DNA of 19,301 nucleotides from CAYWNA01 sp964459305. GTDB taxonomy: Bacteria; Planctomycetota; Planctomycetia; Pirellulales; Pirellulaceae. The DNA lies in NCBI GenBank assembly GCA_964459305.1, contig CAYWNA010000256.1, forward strand, positions 1-19,301, written 5' to 3'. The number at the start of each line of letters is the position of its first letter. Positions within the stretch are counted from its first letter, which is position 1. Made by a program: the position numbers and the translations under genes. The notes under the pieces were generated by a model. The model did not search any database, had not been told where the DNA came from, and saw only the letters and a program-made list of their open reading frames with translations. Below, in pieces: positions 6,036-13,136 of the stretch.

Positions 6036-7787
6036 TCATCCGCGGAAGTACAGGTACGCAGCGAGGATTGCCACCAGGACGGCGGCCGAGCCCAGGACGT
6101 CCACCCAATTCCAGCTGCTTCTGGAACGCAGCCTGTCCTCCTCGCTGACCGTGGCGTAGGTTAGCCCCTTGATTCGCTCCTCGGACGGCGCCTTGGTCAC
6201 GTAGCTGACCGCAACCATCACGATGGCCGACACAATGAAAACGACCAGGCTGTAGTACTGGAAGTAGATGTTGTTGACAATCCAAAGAAACGAACCTTCG
6301 GGGTATCCACCCTGGAACCCCTCCAACTTCAGCGCGACGGGCGTATCGATGGCCAATCGGAAGACGCCCAGCATGAACCCAACAATCAGCGCTGCCAGGC
6401 ATCCTTTGCCGTTGAGACGTTTGTTGAACACGCCGAAGAAGAAGACAACGAAAATGGGCGGCGCCAAATAGCCCTGGACCGACTGAAGATAATCGTAGAG
6501 CCCTTTGGCCCCCTGGATGACCGGTATCCACAACAAGCCAATCACCACCATGGCGACTGTTGCGATGCGACCGATCCAGACCAATTGGTGCTGCGATGCC
6601 TTGGGTCTAAACTTCTGATACAGGTCCATGGTGAACAGGGTCGAACTGGCGTTGAACACGCCGGCCAGCGAACTCATCAGCGCCGACAACAGCCCGGCCA
6701 CAACGATCCCGCGCACGCCCACTGGCAGAACATGCTTGACCATCATCGGGAACGCGGCTTGGCTCTGGTCGCGGACGGCATTTCCGCTGTCGTCAATCAT
6801 GTGCCCAAACTCGCCGATTTGCCCGGTCTTGGCCAAGGCAAAGCACATCATGCCCGGGATGATGAAGATGAAAACGGGCAAGATCTTCAGCAGGCCTGCG
6901 AAGATCGTGCCGCGACGGGCCTCGCGTTCGTTCGGGGCACCAAGCGCCCGCTGGACGATGTATTGATCCGTACACCAATACCACATGCCGATGATCGGGG
7001 CACAGAACAGCATTCCCAGCCAGGGATATTTGTCGTTGAAGTACCAGGCAATTCTGCCCTCCTCCATGACCGGAGCCCACGTCCCCTGCATCCCATCAGG
7101 AACGAGCGGCTTCCACAGGTTGAACATGTCCGAGCCACAGATTTCCCTCAACGCGTCCCAGCCGCCAAGTGCCCTGAGCCCAAAAATCGTGACCAGCGCC
7201 GAGCCGACGACCAGAATCACCGTCTGTAACGCCTCGGTGTATGCCACCGCCCGAAGGCCTCCCAGCACCGTGTAGACGCCTGTGAGCGTGATCACGAGCA
7301 GCGAGCCAATCCAGAAGCTATTGAGCCCCATGAATTCGAGATTCGGCAGAAGCGTTGCGAAGACAATTCCGCCTGCGAAGATCCCCACGGCGACTTTGGT
7401 CAGCACGTAGGCAACCAGCGAAATAATCGACAGCACCCAGCGGGCGGTGGCGTTGAATCGCCGTTCGAGAAACTCGGGCATGGTGAACACCATCGACCGT
7501 GTGTAGAACGGGACCATTACCCATCCAAGCACCAAAATGCACCAGGCATGCAGTTCATAGTGGGCCATGGCCACGCCGTCGGTGCAGCCCGAACCGGCAA
7601 GACCGACAAGGTGCTCGGAGCCGATGTTCGACGAGAAGATCGACGCCCCGATGACAAACCAGCCCAGGTTGCGACCAGCGAGGAAGTAGTCGTCGGCGGT
7701 GTCTTTGCCCTTACGGATCACCCACCACGCGACACCCAGCAAGAGGCCGAAATAAAGTGCGATGACAACCCAGTCCAGTGATTCCAT
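6036..7787 (-). CDS. SGLT-type sodium/sugar symporter (SSS family)
   Basis: A 583-residue inner-membrane protein with about 14 hydrophobic segments, the usual SSS number. ATG 7787 is preceded by AAAGG 8 bases upstream. It resembles animal SGLT and Vibrio vSGLT more than proline or pantothenate members: NIGSEHLVGLAGSG, VFTMPEFLERRF, WYWCTDQYIVQR, ALMSSLAGVFN, DYLQS. Aligned by eye with human SGLT1, the galactose/glucose contacts N78, H83, E102, Y290, W291 and Q457 fall on N54, H59, E78, Y270, W271 and Q435, all identical, and the sodium-2 serines fall on S372/S373. So sodium-driven uptake of a hexose or similar sugar is very likely. It is downstream of the GHMP kinase on the same strand (211-base gap), pointing to import followed by phosphorylation. 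Sugar identity is inferred only. Confidence 0.93.
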   Translation of the reverse strand: MESLDWVVIALYFGLLLGVAWWVIRKGKDTADDYFLAGRNLGWFVIGASIFSSNIGSEHLVGLAGSGCTDGVAMAHYELHAWCILVLGWVMVPFYTRSMVFTMPEFLERRFNATARWVLSIISLVAYVLTKVAVGIFAGGIVFATLLPNLEFMGLNSFWIGSLLVITLTGVYTVLGGLRAVAYTEALQTVILVVGSALVTIFGLRALGGWDALREICGSDMFNLWKPLVPDGMQGTWAPVMEEGRIAWYFNDKYPWLGMLFCAPIIGMWYWCTDQYIVQRALGAPNEREARRGTIFAGLLKILPVFIFIIPGMMCFALAKTGQIGEFGHMIDDSGNAVRDQSQAAFPMMVKHVLPVGVRGIVVAGLLSALMSSLAGVFNASSTLFTMDLYQKFRPKASQHQLVWIGRIATVAMVVIGLLWIPVIQGAKGLYDYLQSVQGYLAPPIFVVFFFGVFNKRLNGKGCLAALIVGFMLGVFRLAIDTPVALKLEGFQGGYPEGSFLWIVNNIYFQYYSLVVFIVSAIVMVAVSYVTKAPSEERIKGLTYATVSEEDRLRSRSSWNWVDVLGSAAVLVAILAAYLYFRG

Positions 7788-7881
7788 CGTTGTCGCCTTT
7801 CTACTTGGATGGCTCTAGTTTCAGGTTTCGGTGTTCAGGCTTCAGGCGGACGCTGTCCGGCGCCGGCTGGCACACTCTTTT

Positions 7882-7959
7882 GTTTAACCGCAAGCCGGAG
7901 GCGTGCGCGTAATCCGCTGGCCATGCCCATTCGCGCACGCCTCCGGCTTGCGGTTAAAC
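7882..7959. repeat. Perfect 28-bp palindrome between kinase and transporter genes
   Basis: GTTTAACCGCAAGCCGGAGG with 8 more bases (7882-7909) is matched without error by its reverse complement at 7932-7959, with a 22-base loop. It belongs to a class of interspersed planctomycete palindromes (from memory); the half-element at 4874-4911 shares the GCGGTTAAAC end. In RNA it would form a very stable hairpin in the kinase-transporter spacer and could lower expression of the transporter. No T-tract follows on the minus strand. Confidence 0.8.
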
Positions 7960-7998
7960 GGGTCATCTTGAAGCCCGAACACTCTCCTTGGTCTGACG

Positions 7999-9447
7999 CT
8001 ACGCGTCCAAATCACTTCCGCTGCCTGGCCCGATAATGCCAAACTCGACAGCACCAGCCGACGAGTCGGAAAACACGACGCCCTCGCGCCCCGTTTGCTG
8101 TGTGTACTCCCGCGCTATTCTCATCACCGAATCGTCTGCGCCGGCCCGTCCCAACACGGCAACCGTCCCGCCGCTGCCGCCGCCGGTGATCTTGGCGCCG
8201 TACAATCCGGATTGCGGTCCGGCCTGCCGTACAAGTTGTACCAACAAATCCGTGCCATCGGAACCAAGCCCGCATGCAGAATAGCTATCGTGCGAGCCAT
8301 ACATCAGCTCGCCCAGCCGCCTCATGGCTGCGTCGTCCAGTTCGGCTGCGAGGATCGACGCGAACTTGCACACTCGATCGTTCTCGGCGATGGGGTGAAT
8401 CGTGGGTTGGTGAACGGCGTACGTGCGTTCTGGATCCACGCGAGTCACCGCGTCGGTCGTGCCGTCGTAGCGGTGGAGGAACTCGTCGCCTCGCATCTCG
8501 TTCGGTACGGCTTCGGCGAATCGTTCAGCAAACTCGGCGGGTTCCAAGTTTGCCAGATAGCCGTCCCATCGGGGATCCTTCACGCTCACAACACCGCAGG
8601 CATCCGACCCAGACGCCTCCAGGCCGGCCAAATCGGCGATGATGCGATAGCCCATAAACGCGCCGGTACGCACCGACGTGTAATCCGATCCCGATACGGC
8701 ATGACGGATGCCCGAGTCGATTCCCCAGAAACCGATTGATTCCGGGACGGCCACGAAATCCTGGACCTCCGCTGGCTGACACAACAGCGCGAGCAAATGA
8801 TTCGCGTAACCTAGCGCCGAGGTCATCTGATCCATAATGCCGCACGGTGCGCCCACGATGTGATTCTCGGCAACCTGGCAAAGCCGGGCGAGTTCGGCTC
8901 CGTCCAACCTCACGCCGCAGAGCGCCGCGACGGCTTGCATCGTGGCAACTTCCAAGGCCGCAGACGAACTGACGCCTTTGCCTTCGGGAACGCGCGAATG
9001 AACAAAGATCCGCAAGCCGCGTTCCGGAGCGATGTCCCGATGCCGGGCCAGCACGATTACAGTTCCCGCCACGTAGGCGGCCCATGACGTCGACTCATCC
9101 CGCTGGAACCAAGCTCGCGCCGCGTGATCGTCGCCGTCGATCAATTCGCGCAGTTGCTTTCCGGGAAGGTCGATCGCACGCAATTTCTCCGCACCATCCT
9201 GAGACAAGCTGCGGATCTTGACGACACCGTCATTGCTCTCTTGAACGGCTGCGAATGTGGCCTCGGCGATCGGTAGTTGCAGTACTAATGATCCAGAGTA
9301 ATCCGCGATGCCCCCCATCACATCAAGCCGGCCGGGGGCGCGAGCCACCGTGATCGGCTTCTGCCGAGAAAAGAGCCGCCGAACGGCTTCATGAGGTTCA
9401 GCCCAAAACAACTCGACCATACGTAGGTACTCGCTGATGTCAGCCAT
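7999..9447 (-). CDS. GHMP sugar kinase, plant L-arabinokinase (ARA1)-like
   Basis: A 482-residue cytoplasmic kinase. The frame stays open to 9741, but that part translates through a REP element, so ATG 9447 is taken as the start even though its ribosome site is weak. Domains follow the galactokinase order: substrate motif APGRLDVMGGIADYSG (37-52) in place of the galactokinase GRVNLIGEHTDY; ATP loop PEGKGVSSSAAL (154-165); HIVGAPCGIMDQM (196-208) with catalytic D206; GFWGIDSGIRH; and the C-terminal GGGSGG (422-427). Wording of these motifs, plus SYSACGLGSDGT and LYGAKITGGGSGG, is nearly the same as the C-terminal half of Arabidopsis ARA1, which phosphorylates L-arabinose at C1; the plant glycosyltransferase-like N-terminal half is absent. 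Likely product: L-arabinose 1-phosphate or galactose 1-phosphate. Partner of the SGLT-type transporter just downstream. Confidence 0.9.
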   Translation of the reverse strand: MADISEYLRMVELFWAEPHEAVRRLFSRQKPITVARAPGRLDVMGGIADYSGSLVLQLPIAEATFAAVQESNDGVVKIRSLSQDGAEKLRAIDLPGKQLRELIDGDDHAARAWFQRDESTSWAAYVAGTVIVLARHRDIAPERGLRIFVHSRVPEGKGVSSSAALEVATMQAVAALCGVRLDGAELARLCQVAENHIVGAPCGIMDQMTSALGYANHLLALLCQPAEVQDFVAVPESIGFWGIDSGIRHAVSGSDYTSVRTGAFMGYRIIADLAGLEASGSDACGVVSVKDPRWDGYLANLEPAEFAERFAEAVPNEMRGDEFLHRYDGTTDAVTRVDPERTYAVHQPTIHPIAENDRVCKFASILAAELDDAAMRRLGELMYGSHDSYSACGLGSDGTDLLVQLVRQAGPQSGLYGAKITGGGSGGTVAVLGRAGADDSVMRIAREYTQQTGREGVVFSDSSAGAVEFGIIGPGSGSDLDA

Positions 9448-9490
9448 CTTCGTACCAGTTGTCTTCGTCGCCGTCGGACAAGCCTGACTC

Positions 9491-9551
9491 GTAGCCGAAC
9501 TCGCCAGAGTTTGGTGTTGTGCATCGACCAGAGTGTGGCCACTCCGGCTAC
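9491..9551. repeat. GTAG-type REP pair (BIME-like), copy B
   Basis: Same family as 4315-4378. The left unit GTAGCCGAACTCGCCAGAGT (start 9491) differs from copy A at one base in the hairpin (TTTGG for TTCGG), and the flank gacaagcctgactc (9477-9490) also matches copy A's flank. The right unit, read on the minus strand from 9551, is GTAG followed by CCGGAGTG-GCCA-CACTCTGG, a hairpin with one mismatch. The right unit is more diverged than the left. Confidence 0.75.
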
Positions 9552-9693
9552 GATCGGACGCATGGGTGCGCGGCGTCCTCCGACGGGATACAATGCATGT
9601 TGTGCCAGCCGCGTTGCGCATGATACCCGCAACGACCGGCGCACACCACCTTGGGCTCAAATGAGCCAAATCTGATCGCCCAGAACTAGCTGA

Positions 9694-9722
9694 TGGATAC
9701 GACACCCAAGGGCTGTTATACT
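9694..9722 (+). promoter_or_regulatory. Possible sigma-70-like promoter for ThuA gene
   Basis: TATACT (9717-9722) matches the -10 consensus at five of six positions, with TGGATA (9694-9699, four of six to TTGACA) 17 bases upstream. It lies 50 bases before the ThuA start codon. Such matches arise by chance often; offered only as a candidate. Confidence 0.3.
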
Positions 9723-9771
9723 GACGTCGATCCTTGACCATTACCTACCAACTTGCTTCAGGACCACTGCC

Positions 9772-10656
9772 ATGAAACGTCGTGACATGCTATTGACCGC
9801 CGGTGCGGCCGTTTTGGGACCATGTGCCTTTCCCATGCGCTGGGTTCCGGCCGCGGAGAAGAAACCACAAAAGGTGCTCTACTTCACACGTAACGTGGGC
9901 TTCTACCATTCTGTGGTGCAACGTAACGGGCAACCGCTCAGCCATTCGGAGAAGGTTCTGATCGAAATGGGAAAACGCGTGGGCATCGATGTCCACTGCA
10001 CCAAGGACGGTGGCGTCTTCGACGGCGATTTGGCTCAATACGATGCATTCGCCTTCTATACCAACAACGATCTCACCATAGCGAACAAGCAGAACGAACC
10101 GCCCATGTCGGCCGAGGGAAAACAGCGATTCTTGGATGCGGTTGCCGATGGGAAGGGATTCGTGGGATTTCACTCAAGCTGTGCAAGTTGGCGGACGCCG
10201 GGCCCGCGCGATCAAAACAGCGATCAAGTCGATCCCTACATTGCGATGCTCGGCGCCGAATTCATCGCTCACGGTCCCCAGCAGAAGGCGACCATGCGAG
10301 TCACATCGCCCGATTTCCCTGGCATGGAAGACCTTGGCGAGTCGTTCGAACTGATCGAAGAATGGTATGCCATGAAGAATTTCGCCAAGGATCTGCACGT
10401 CATTCTAGTTCAGGAGACCGAAGGCATGAACGGCGGCTGCTACCAGCGACCGCCATTCCCGTCGACATGGGCTCGGATGCAAGGCAAAGGACGCGTGTTT
10501 TTCACGTCGATGGCGCATCGCGAGGACGTCTGGGAAGGCGAACCGTTCCAGCAGATCGTTTTGGGCGGATTCGCCTGGGCGTTGGGAAATGTTGATGCCG
10601 ACGTCACACCTAATATCGACGAAGTGGCACCCAAGGCAAGTCAGTTGAAGGCTTGA
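9772..10656 (+). CDS. Exported ThuA-like (trehalose utilisation) protein
   Basis: A 294-residue protein starting at ATG 9772 with CAGGA about 9 bases upstream. The N-terminus (MKRRDMLLTAGAAVLG) has twin arginines and a weakly hydrophobic core, so Tat export is likely. The rest is a ThuA-like class I glutamine amidotransferase fold: KVLYFTRNVGFYHSVV (start of the first strand), YDAFAFYTNND, GFVGFHSSCASW with H134 and C137 at the nucleophile elbow, PFPSTWAR, and TSMAHREDVW (M247-W253), which corresponds to the family's TxxGH signature. ThuA of Sinorhizobium takes part in trehalose/sucrose catabolism through 3-keto intermediates; planctomycetes carry many paralogues of unknown substrate. It is divergent from the sugar kinase and near a DUF1080 and an oxidoreductase gene, consistent with keto-sugar metabolism. 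Confidence 0.88.
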   Translation: MKRRDMLLTAGAAVLGPCAFPMRWVPAAEKKPQKVLYFTRNVGFYHSVVQRNGQPLSHSEKVLIEMGKRVGIDVHCTKDGGVFDGDLAQYDAFAFYTNNDLTIANKQNEPPMSAEGKQRFLDAVADGKGFVGFHSSCASWRTPGPRDQNSDQVDPYIAMLGAEFIAHGPQQKATMRVTSPDFPGMEDLGESFELIEEWYAMKNFAKDLHVILVQETEGMNGGCYQRPPFPSTWARMQGKGRVFFTSMAHREDVWEGEPFQQIVLGGFAWALGNVDADVTPNIDEVAPKASQLKA

Positions 10657-10697
10657 ATCGGACGACCCGCACGATGGTGCCGCCGATTTGAGACGTT

Positions 10698-10922
10698 CTA
10701 GAAGGCAACCATCGCACCGAGCAGGCCAGCAAGCCCGATCAGGATCAGCGGCATCCAACCGCTCGGCTTGGCTGCAATTCCGTGTTGGCGCGATAGTTCG
10801 GCGACGGCGCACTTCGCATGCTCCAGGTTGGTACCCGTTTCTTCGCGGTACATCTGGACTGCGTGACCCGTGCTGCCTTCTTTCAGTAACATCAGCACGA
10901 GTCCTTCCCTGTCTTCATCCAT
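10698..10922 (-). CDS. Small L7/L12 C-terminal-like membrane protein
   Basis: A 74-residue protein with start taken at ATG 10922 (AGAGG lies about 13 bases upstream, wide spacing); an in-frame GTG at 10988 would add 22 residues that do not fit the domain. Residues ~4-48 resemble the C-terminal fold of ribosomal protein L7/L12: EGLVLMLLKEGSTGHAVQMY, then REETGTNLEHAKCAVAEL, i.e. the family's 'A...YREATG..L.EAK..VE.L' pattern. Residues ~55-73 (GWMPLILIGLAGLLGAMVAF) form one membrane segment. It is too short and lacks the dimerisation/hinge part of a true L7/L12, so it is not the ribosomal stalk protein. Similar tail-anchored L7/L12-CTD proteins occur in planctomycetes and other bacteria; role unknown. 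Convergent with the ThuA gene. Confidence 0.65.
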   Translation of the reverse strand: MDEDREGLVLMLLKEGSTGHAVQMYREETGTNLEHAKCAVAELSRQHGIAAKPSGWMPLILIGLAGLLGAMVAF

Positions 10923-11387
10923 GTCTTGTCGACTGCCTCTTTGAATGCATAGGGTGGTTGGAGTCGCGGCCTGAGCCAGAATTTGCACGCCTTGCCATCG
11001 CCGAACGCGAATGGTCCCGGAACTGCCGAAGGGATGTGAACTACATTGCCGGTTTGCAGCGTGCTATGGACTAGGTAGTAAATAACCTGGACCAAGTCAA
11101 TGAACTCTCGCGTTCGGCCTGAGATTTGCCGTGGAGAAGTGCTTTCTGGGTTCCGCTTTTGCGGCTTTGGTGAAGGGTAGCGACCGCGCAGATTATCAGG
11201 ACAATAACCCGTATCCCGGTCAGAGAAGGTTGCCACGCTGTTCAAGACGACGATAATCATCTGAACGCGAAACGATATCCCGATACCAGCCAGCATTGGG
11301 AAACGAACCATTGGTGTGGACCTAGCGCCAAAACCGCAACGGTCCCATGGCAAATCAGTCCGTAACGAAACCGAATGGAGAAAGACC
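10923..11387. other. Region without a clear gene
   Basis: About 465 bases between the small membrane protein (minus) and the oxidoreductase (plus). A minus-strand frame (11416-10892) is open here, but its translation has no recognisable domain, overlaps the next gene by 31 bases and begins inside the oxidoreductase gene, so I do not call it. The stretch nearest 11388 must contain the oxidoreductase promoter and its GGAG ribosome site. Confidence 0.4.
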
Positions 11388-12413
11388 ATGAACGACAAGA
11401 AACTGGGAGTTGCCATTCACGGAGCGGGGCAAGTGGCCGACGCGCATGTTGCGAGTTGGAGTCGCAATCCGCATGCGGAAATCGTCTCGGTCAGCAGCCG
11501 CAAACGGGAAAGCGCCCAGCGGTTGGTGGACAAGTGCGATTTGGATTGCCCGGTCCGCGACAGCTACGAAGAAGTGCTGGCTGACGAGCGAGTGGATATC
11601 GTCAACCTCAGCGGCCCGAATCACGTGCATGCCGAGCAGGGTGTCGCGGCGGCGCAAGCAGGCAAACACATCCTGGTCGAAAAGCCCATCGCCATCACGG
11701 TGGAGGAGAATCGGGCATTGCGCGACGCGGTTGCCGACGCCGGTGTCAAGAGTATCGTCAGCTTCGTGCTTCGTTGGAATCCCCTGCTGGAGACTCTCAA
11801 GTCTCTGGTCGAGTCGGACGCAATCGGCGATCTGTTGTGCGTCGAGGTCGACTACTGGCACGGGATCGGCCCGTGGTATTCGGGTTGGGAGTGGGCCCAT
11901 ACGGTGAAGACCGGCGGCAGCACGTACTTGCTGGGCGGGTGCCACGCCTTGGATGCGATGCGATTCCTGTCCGGCCGAGAAGTCGTCGAAGTTGCAGCCA
12001 TGTCGAACAACAAAAAGGGGCTTTACGAATACGACGCCAATGTGGCGGCCGTGATGAAAATGGCCGACGGCACCATCGCCAAGTCGTCGACGTTGTTTGA
12101 TGCGGCGATTCCCTATGCGTTCAACATCGATTTGATCGGTACCGAAGGTTCGCTGCGAGACAACCGGATGTGGTCCAAGAAGCTGCTTCCGGGTCAGGAA
12201 GATTGGGCCGAAATCCCAACCCTCCTGCCCGACTCCGCCGACGTCCACCATCATCCGTTTGATGCCCAAATCGACCACTTCGTCGACTGCATCCGAGAGG
12301 ACCGCGAGTCGCACTGTAACATTGCCGACGCTTACCTTACGCACGAACTGTGCATGGCGATCGACCGTTCGCTGGCCGAAGGTGGAAGCGTGGTCAAGCT
12401 GCCGTTGGACTGA
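11388..12413 (+). CDS. Gfo/Idh/MocA family NAD(P)-dependent oxidoreductase
   Basis: A 341-residue cytoplasmic protein from ATG 11388, with GGAG about 8 bases upstream. No signal peptide. The N-terminal Rossmann fold begins KLGVAIHGAGQVADAHV (a GxGxxA-type NAD(P) loop) and ends in the EKP motif (E98 K99 P100), whose lysine contacts nicotinamide and substrate. The C-terminal alpha/beta domain contains GGCHALDAMRFL, with H186 and D189 at the family's usual catalytic His and Asp positions, and TEGSLRDNRMW. Members oxidise or reduce a ring hydroxyl of sugars or inositols (for example to 3-keto sugars). Together with the DUF1080 and ThuA genes it could make or use a 3-keto sugar; this is inference. 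It is followed on the same strand by a decayed NPCBM fragment. Confidence 0.9.
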   Translation: MNDKKLGVAIHGAGQVADAHVASWSRNPHAEIVSVSSRKRESAQRLVDKCDLDCPVRDSYEEVLADERVDIVNLSGPNHVHAEQGVAAAQAGKHILVEKPIAITVEENRALRDAVADAGVKSIVSFVLRWNPLLETLKSLVESDAIGDLLCVEVDYWHGIGPWYSGWEWAHTVKTGGSTYLLGGCHALDAMRFLSGREVVEVAAMSNNKKGLYEYDANVAAVMKMADGTIAKSSTLFDAAIPYAFNIDLIGTEGSLRDNRMWSKKLLPGQEDWAEIPTLLPDSADVHHHPFDAQIDHFVDCIREDRESHCNIADAYLTHELCMAIDRSLAEGGSVVKLPLD

Positions 12414-12465
12414 ACGGCGCCAGCGACATGCCACACACAGAACGCAGGCCGGCGCCAACGGCCGG

Positions 12466-12884
12466 TATGCACTTGGAAGGTGGCGGAAGATAGACCGTTC
12501 CCAAGCGAAAATGACTCGCACGCCTATGACCATCGGCAACAAACGGTTCGACCGAGGTCTGGGAACGCATTCGAACGGTCATATCCGTATCACGTCGCCC
12601 GTGCCAAACGTGAGTCTCGCGGCGTGGATTGGCGTAGACAACAACGAACGCACGCAGGCCACGAAGGGCTCGGTTGTATTCTCGGTTTCGGCCGATGGCC
12701 GAGAATGTTTTCGTTCCGGCACCATCCGCAGCAGCCAAGAGCCTCTGCAGATCGATGTCAAGTTCGACGAGGCCAAGACGCTGGACCTGCATGTGGCGAT
12801 ACAGGAGACGGCATCGGGTGGGATCACGCCGATTGGGCCGAGGCAGCCTTGATCGTAACTCCGGCATCGAAACCCGAAGCGTAA
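12466..12884 (+). pseudogene. NPCBM carbohydrate-binding domain remnant, frameshifted
   Basis: The frame from about 12466 translates to a recognisable NPCBM (novel putative carbohydrate-binding module): GRWRKIDRSQ, then GNKRFDRGLGTHSNGHIRI, WIGVDNNE, KGSVVFSVSADGRE, DEAKTLDLHVA. At about 12796-12798 the match jumps to another frame: DTGDGIGWDHADWAEAALI, the family's diagnostic C-terminal GDGI..DHADWA. One missing base accounts for it. There is no credible start codon or ribosome site, and the domain is normally the end of a much larger secreted enzyme, so this is a 3' fragment. The TAA ending the second frame (12882-12884) lies within the palindrome at 12865-12939, so the original C-terminus may have been overwritten. 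Begins about 53 bases after the oxidoreductase stop. Confidence 0.75.
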
Positions 12885-12939
12885 GCGAGGATGAGGCTGT
12901 AATTCGCTGCATTCCTCGCTTACGCTTCGGGTTTTGATG
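12865..12939. repeat. 27-bp near-perfect palindrome
   Basis: Left arm 12865-12891 (core AAACCCGAAGCGTAAGCGAG) and right arm 12913-12939 are reverse complements with a single mismatch; the 21-base loop is AT/GC mixed with no motif. This AAACCCGAAGCGTAAGCGAGG element is one I recall as widely dispersed in Rhodopirellula-type genomes. It supplies the stop codon of the NPCBM remnant. Confidence 0.8.
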
Positions 12940-13136
12940 CCGTCACAGAATGTGTAGCTTAAACAAATCAAGAGCCCTGAGTCCCTTCGTTTGCCGCTGG
13001 TTTCTGCATTCCTTATGCGGTAACATCTGCGCTTGCCCAACGTTCTAGCCCGCGTCCTACGATGGAAACCAATGGACTCGCTTGGAGTAGATCACCAGGA
13101 TCTAACAACTCTGTTTCGCAACGAAGGAAGAGCACG

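Larger units (their letters stand above)
9448..9771. other. Divergent promoter region between kinase and ThuA genes
   Basis: 324 bases without a gene between two divergently transcribed genes, so promoters for both are expected here. The left third carries REP copy B (9491-9551). The remainder shows no operator-like palindrome that I can defend; one promoter-like pair faces the ThuA gene. Confidence 0.5.

Noticed and set aside
9448..9741. 98-residue N-terminal extension of the sugar kinase
   Set aside because: It translates through a REP element and a promoter region, and the family begins near ATG 9447.
10892..11416. 174-codon minus-strand frame upstream of the L7/L12-like gene
   Set aside because: No domain, mixed composition, starts inside the oxidoreductase gene and overlaps the next gene; the segment near VPGPFAFGDGKACKFWL looked protein-like but I could not tie it to a family.
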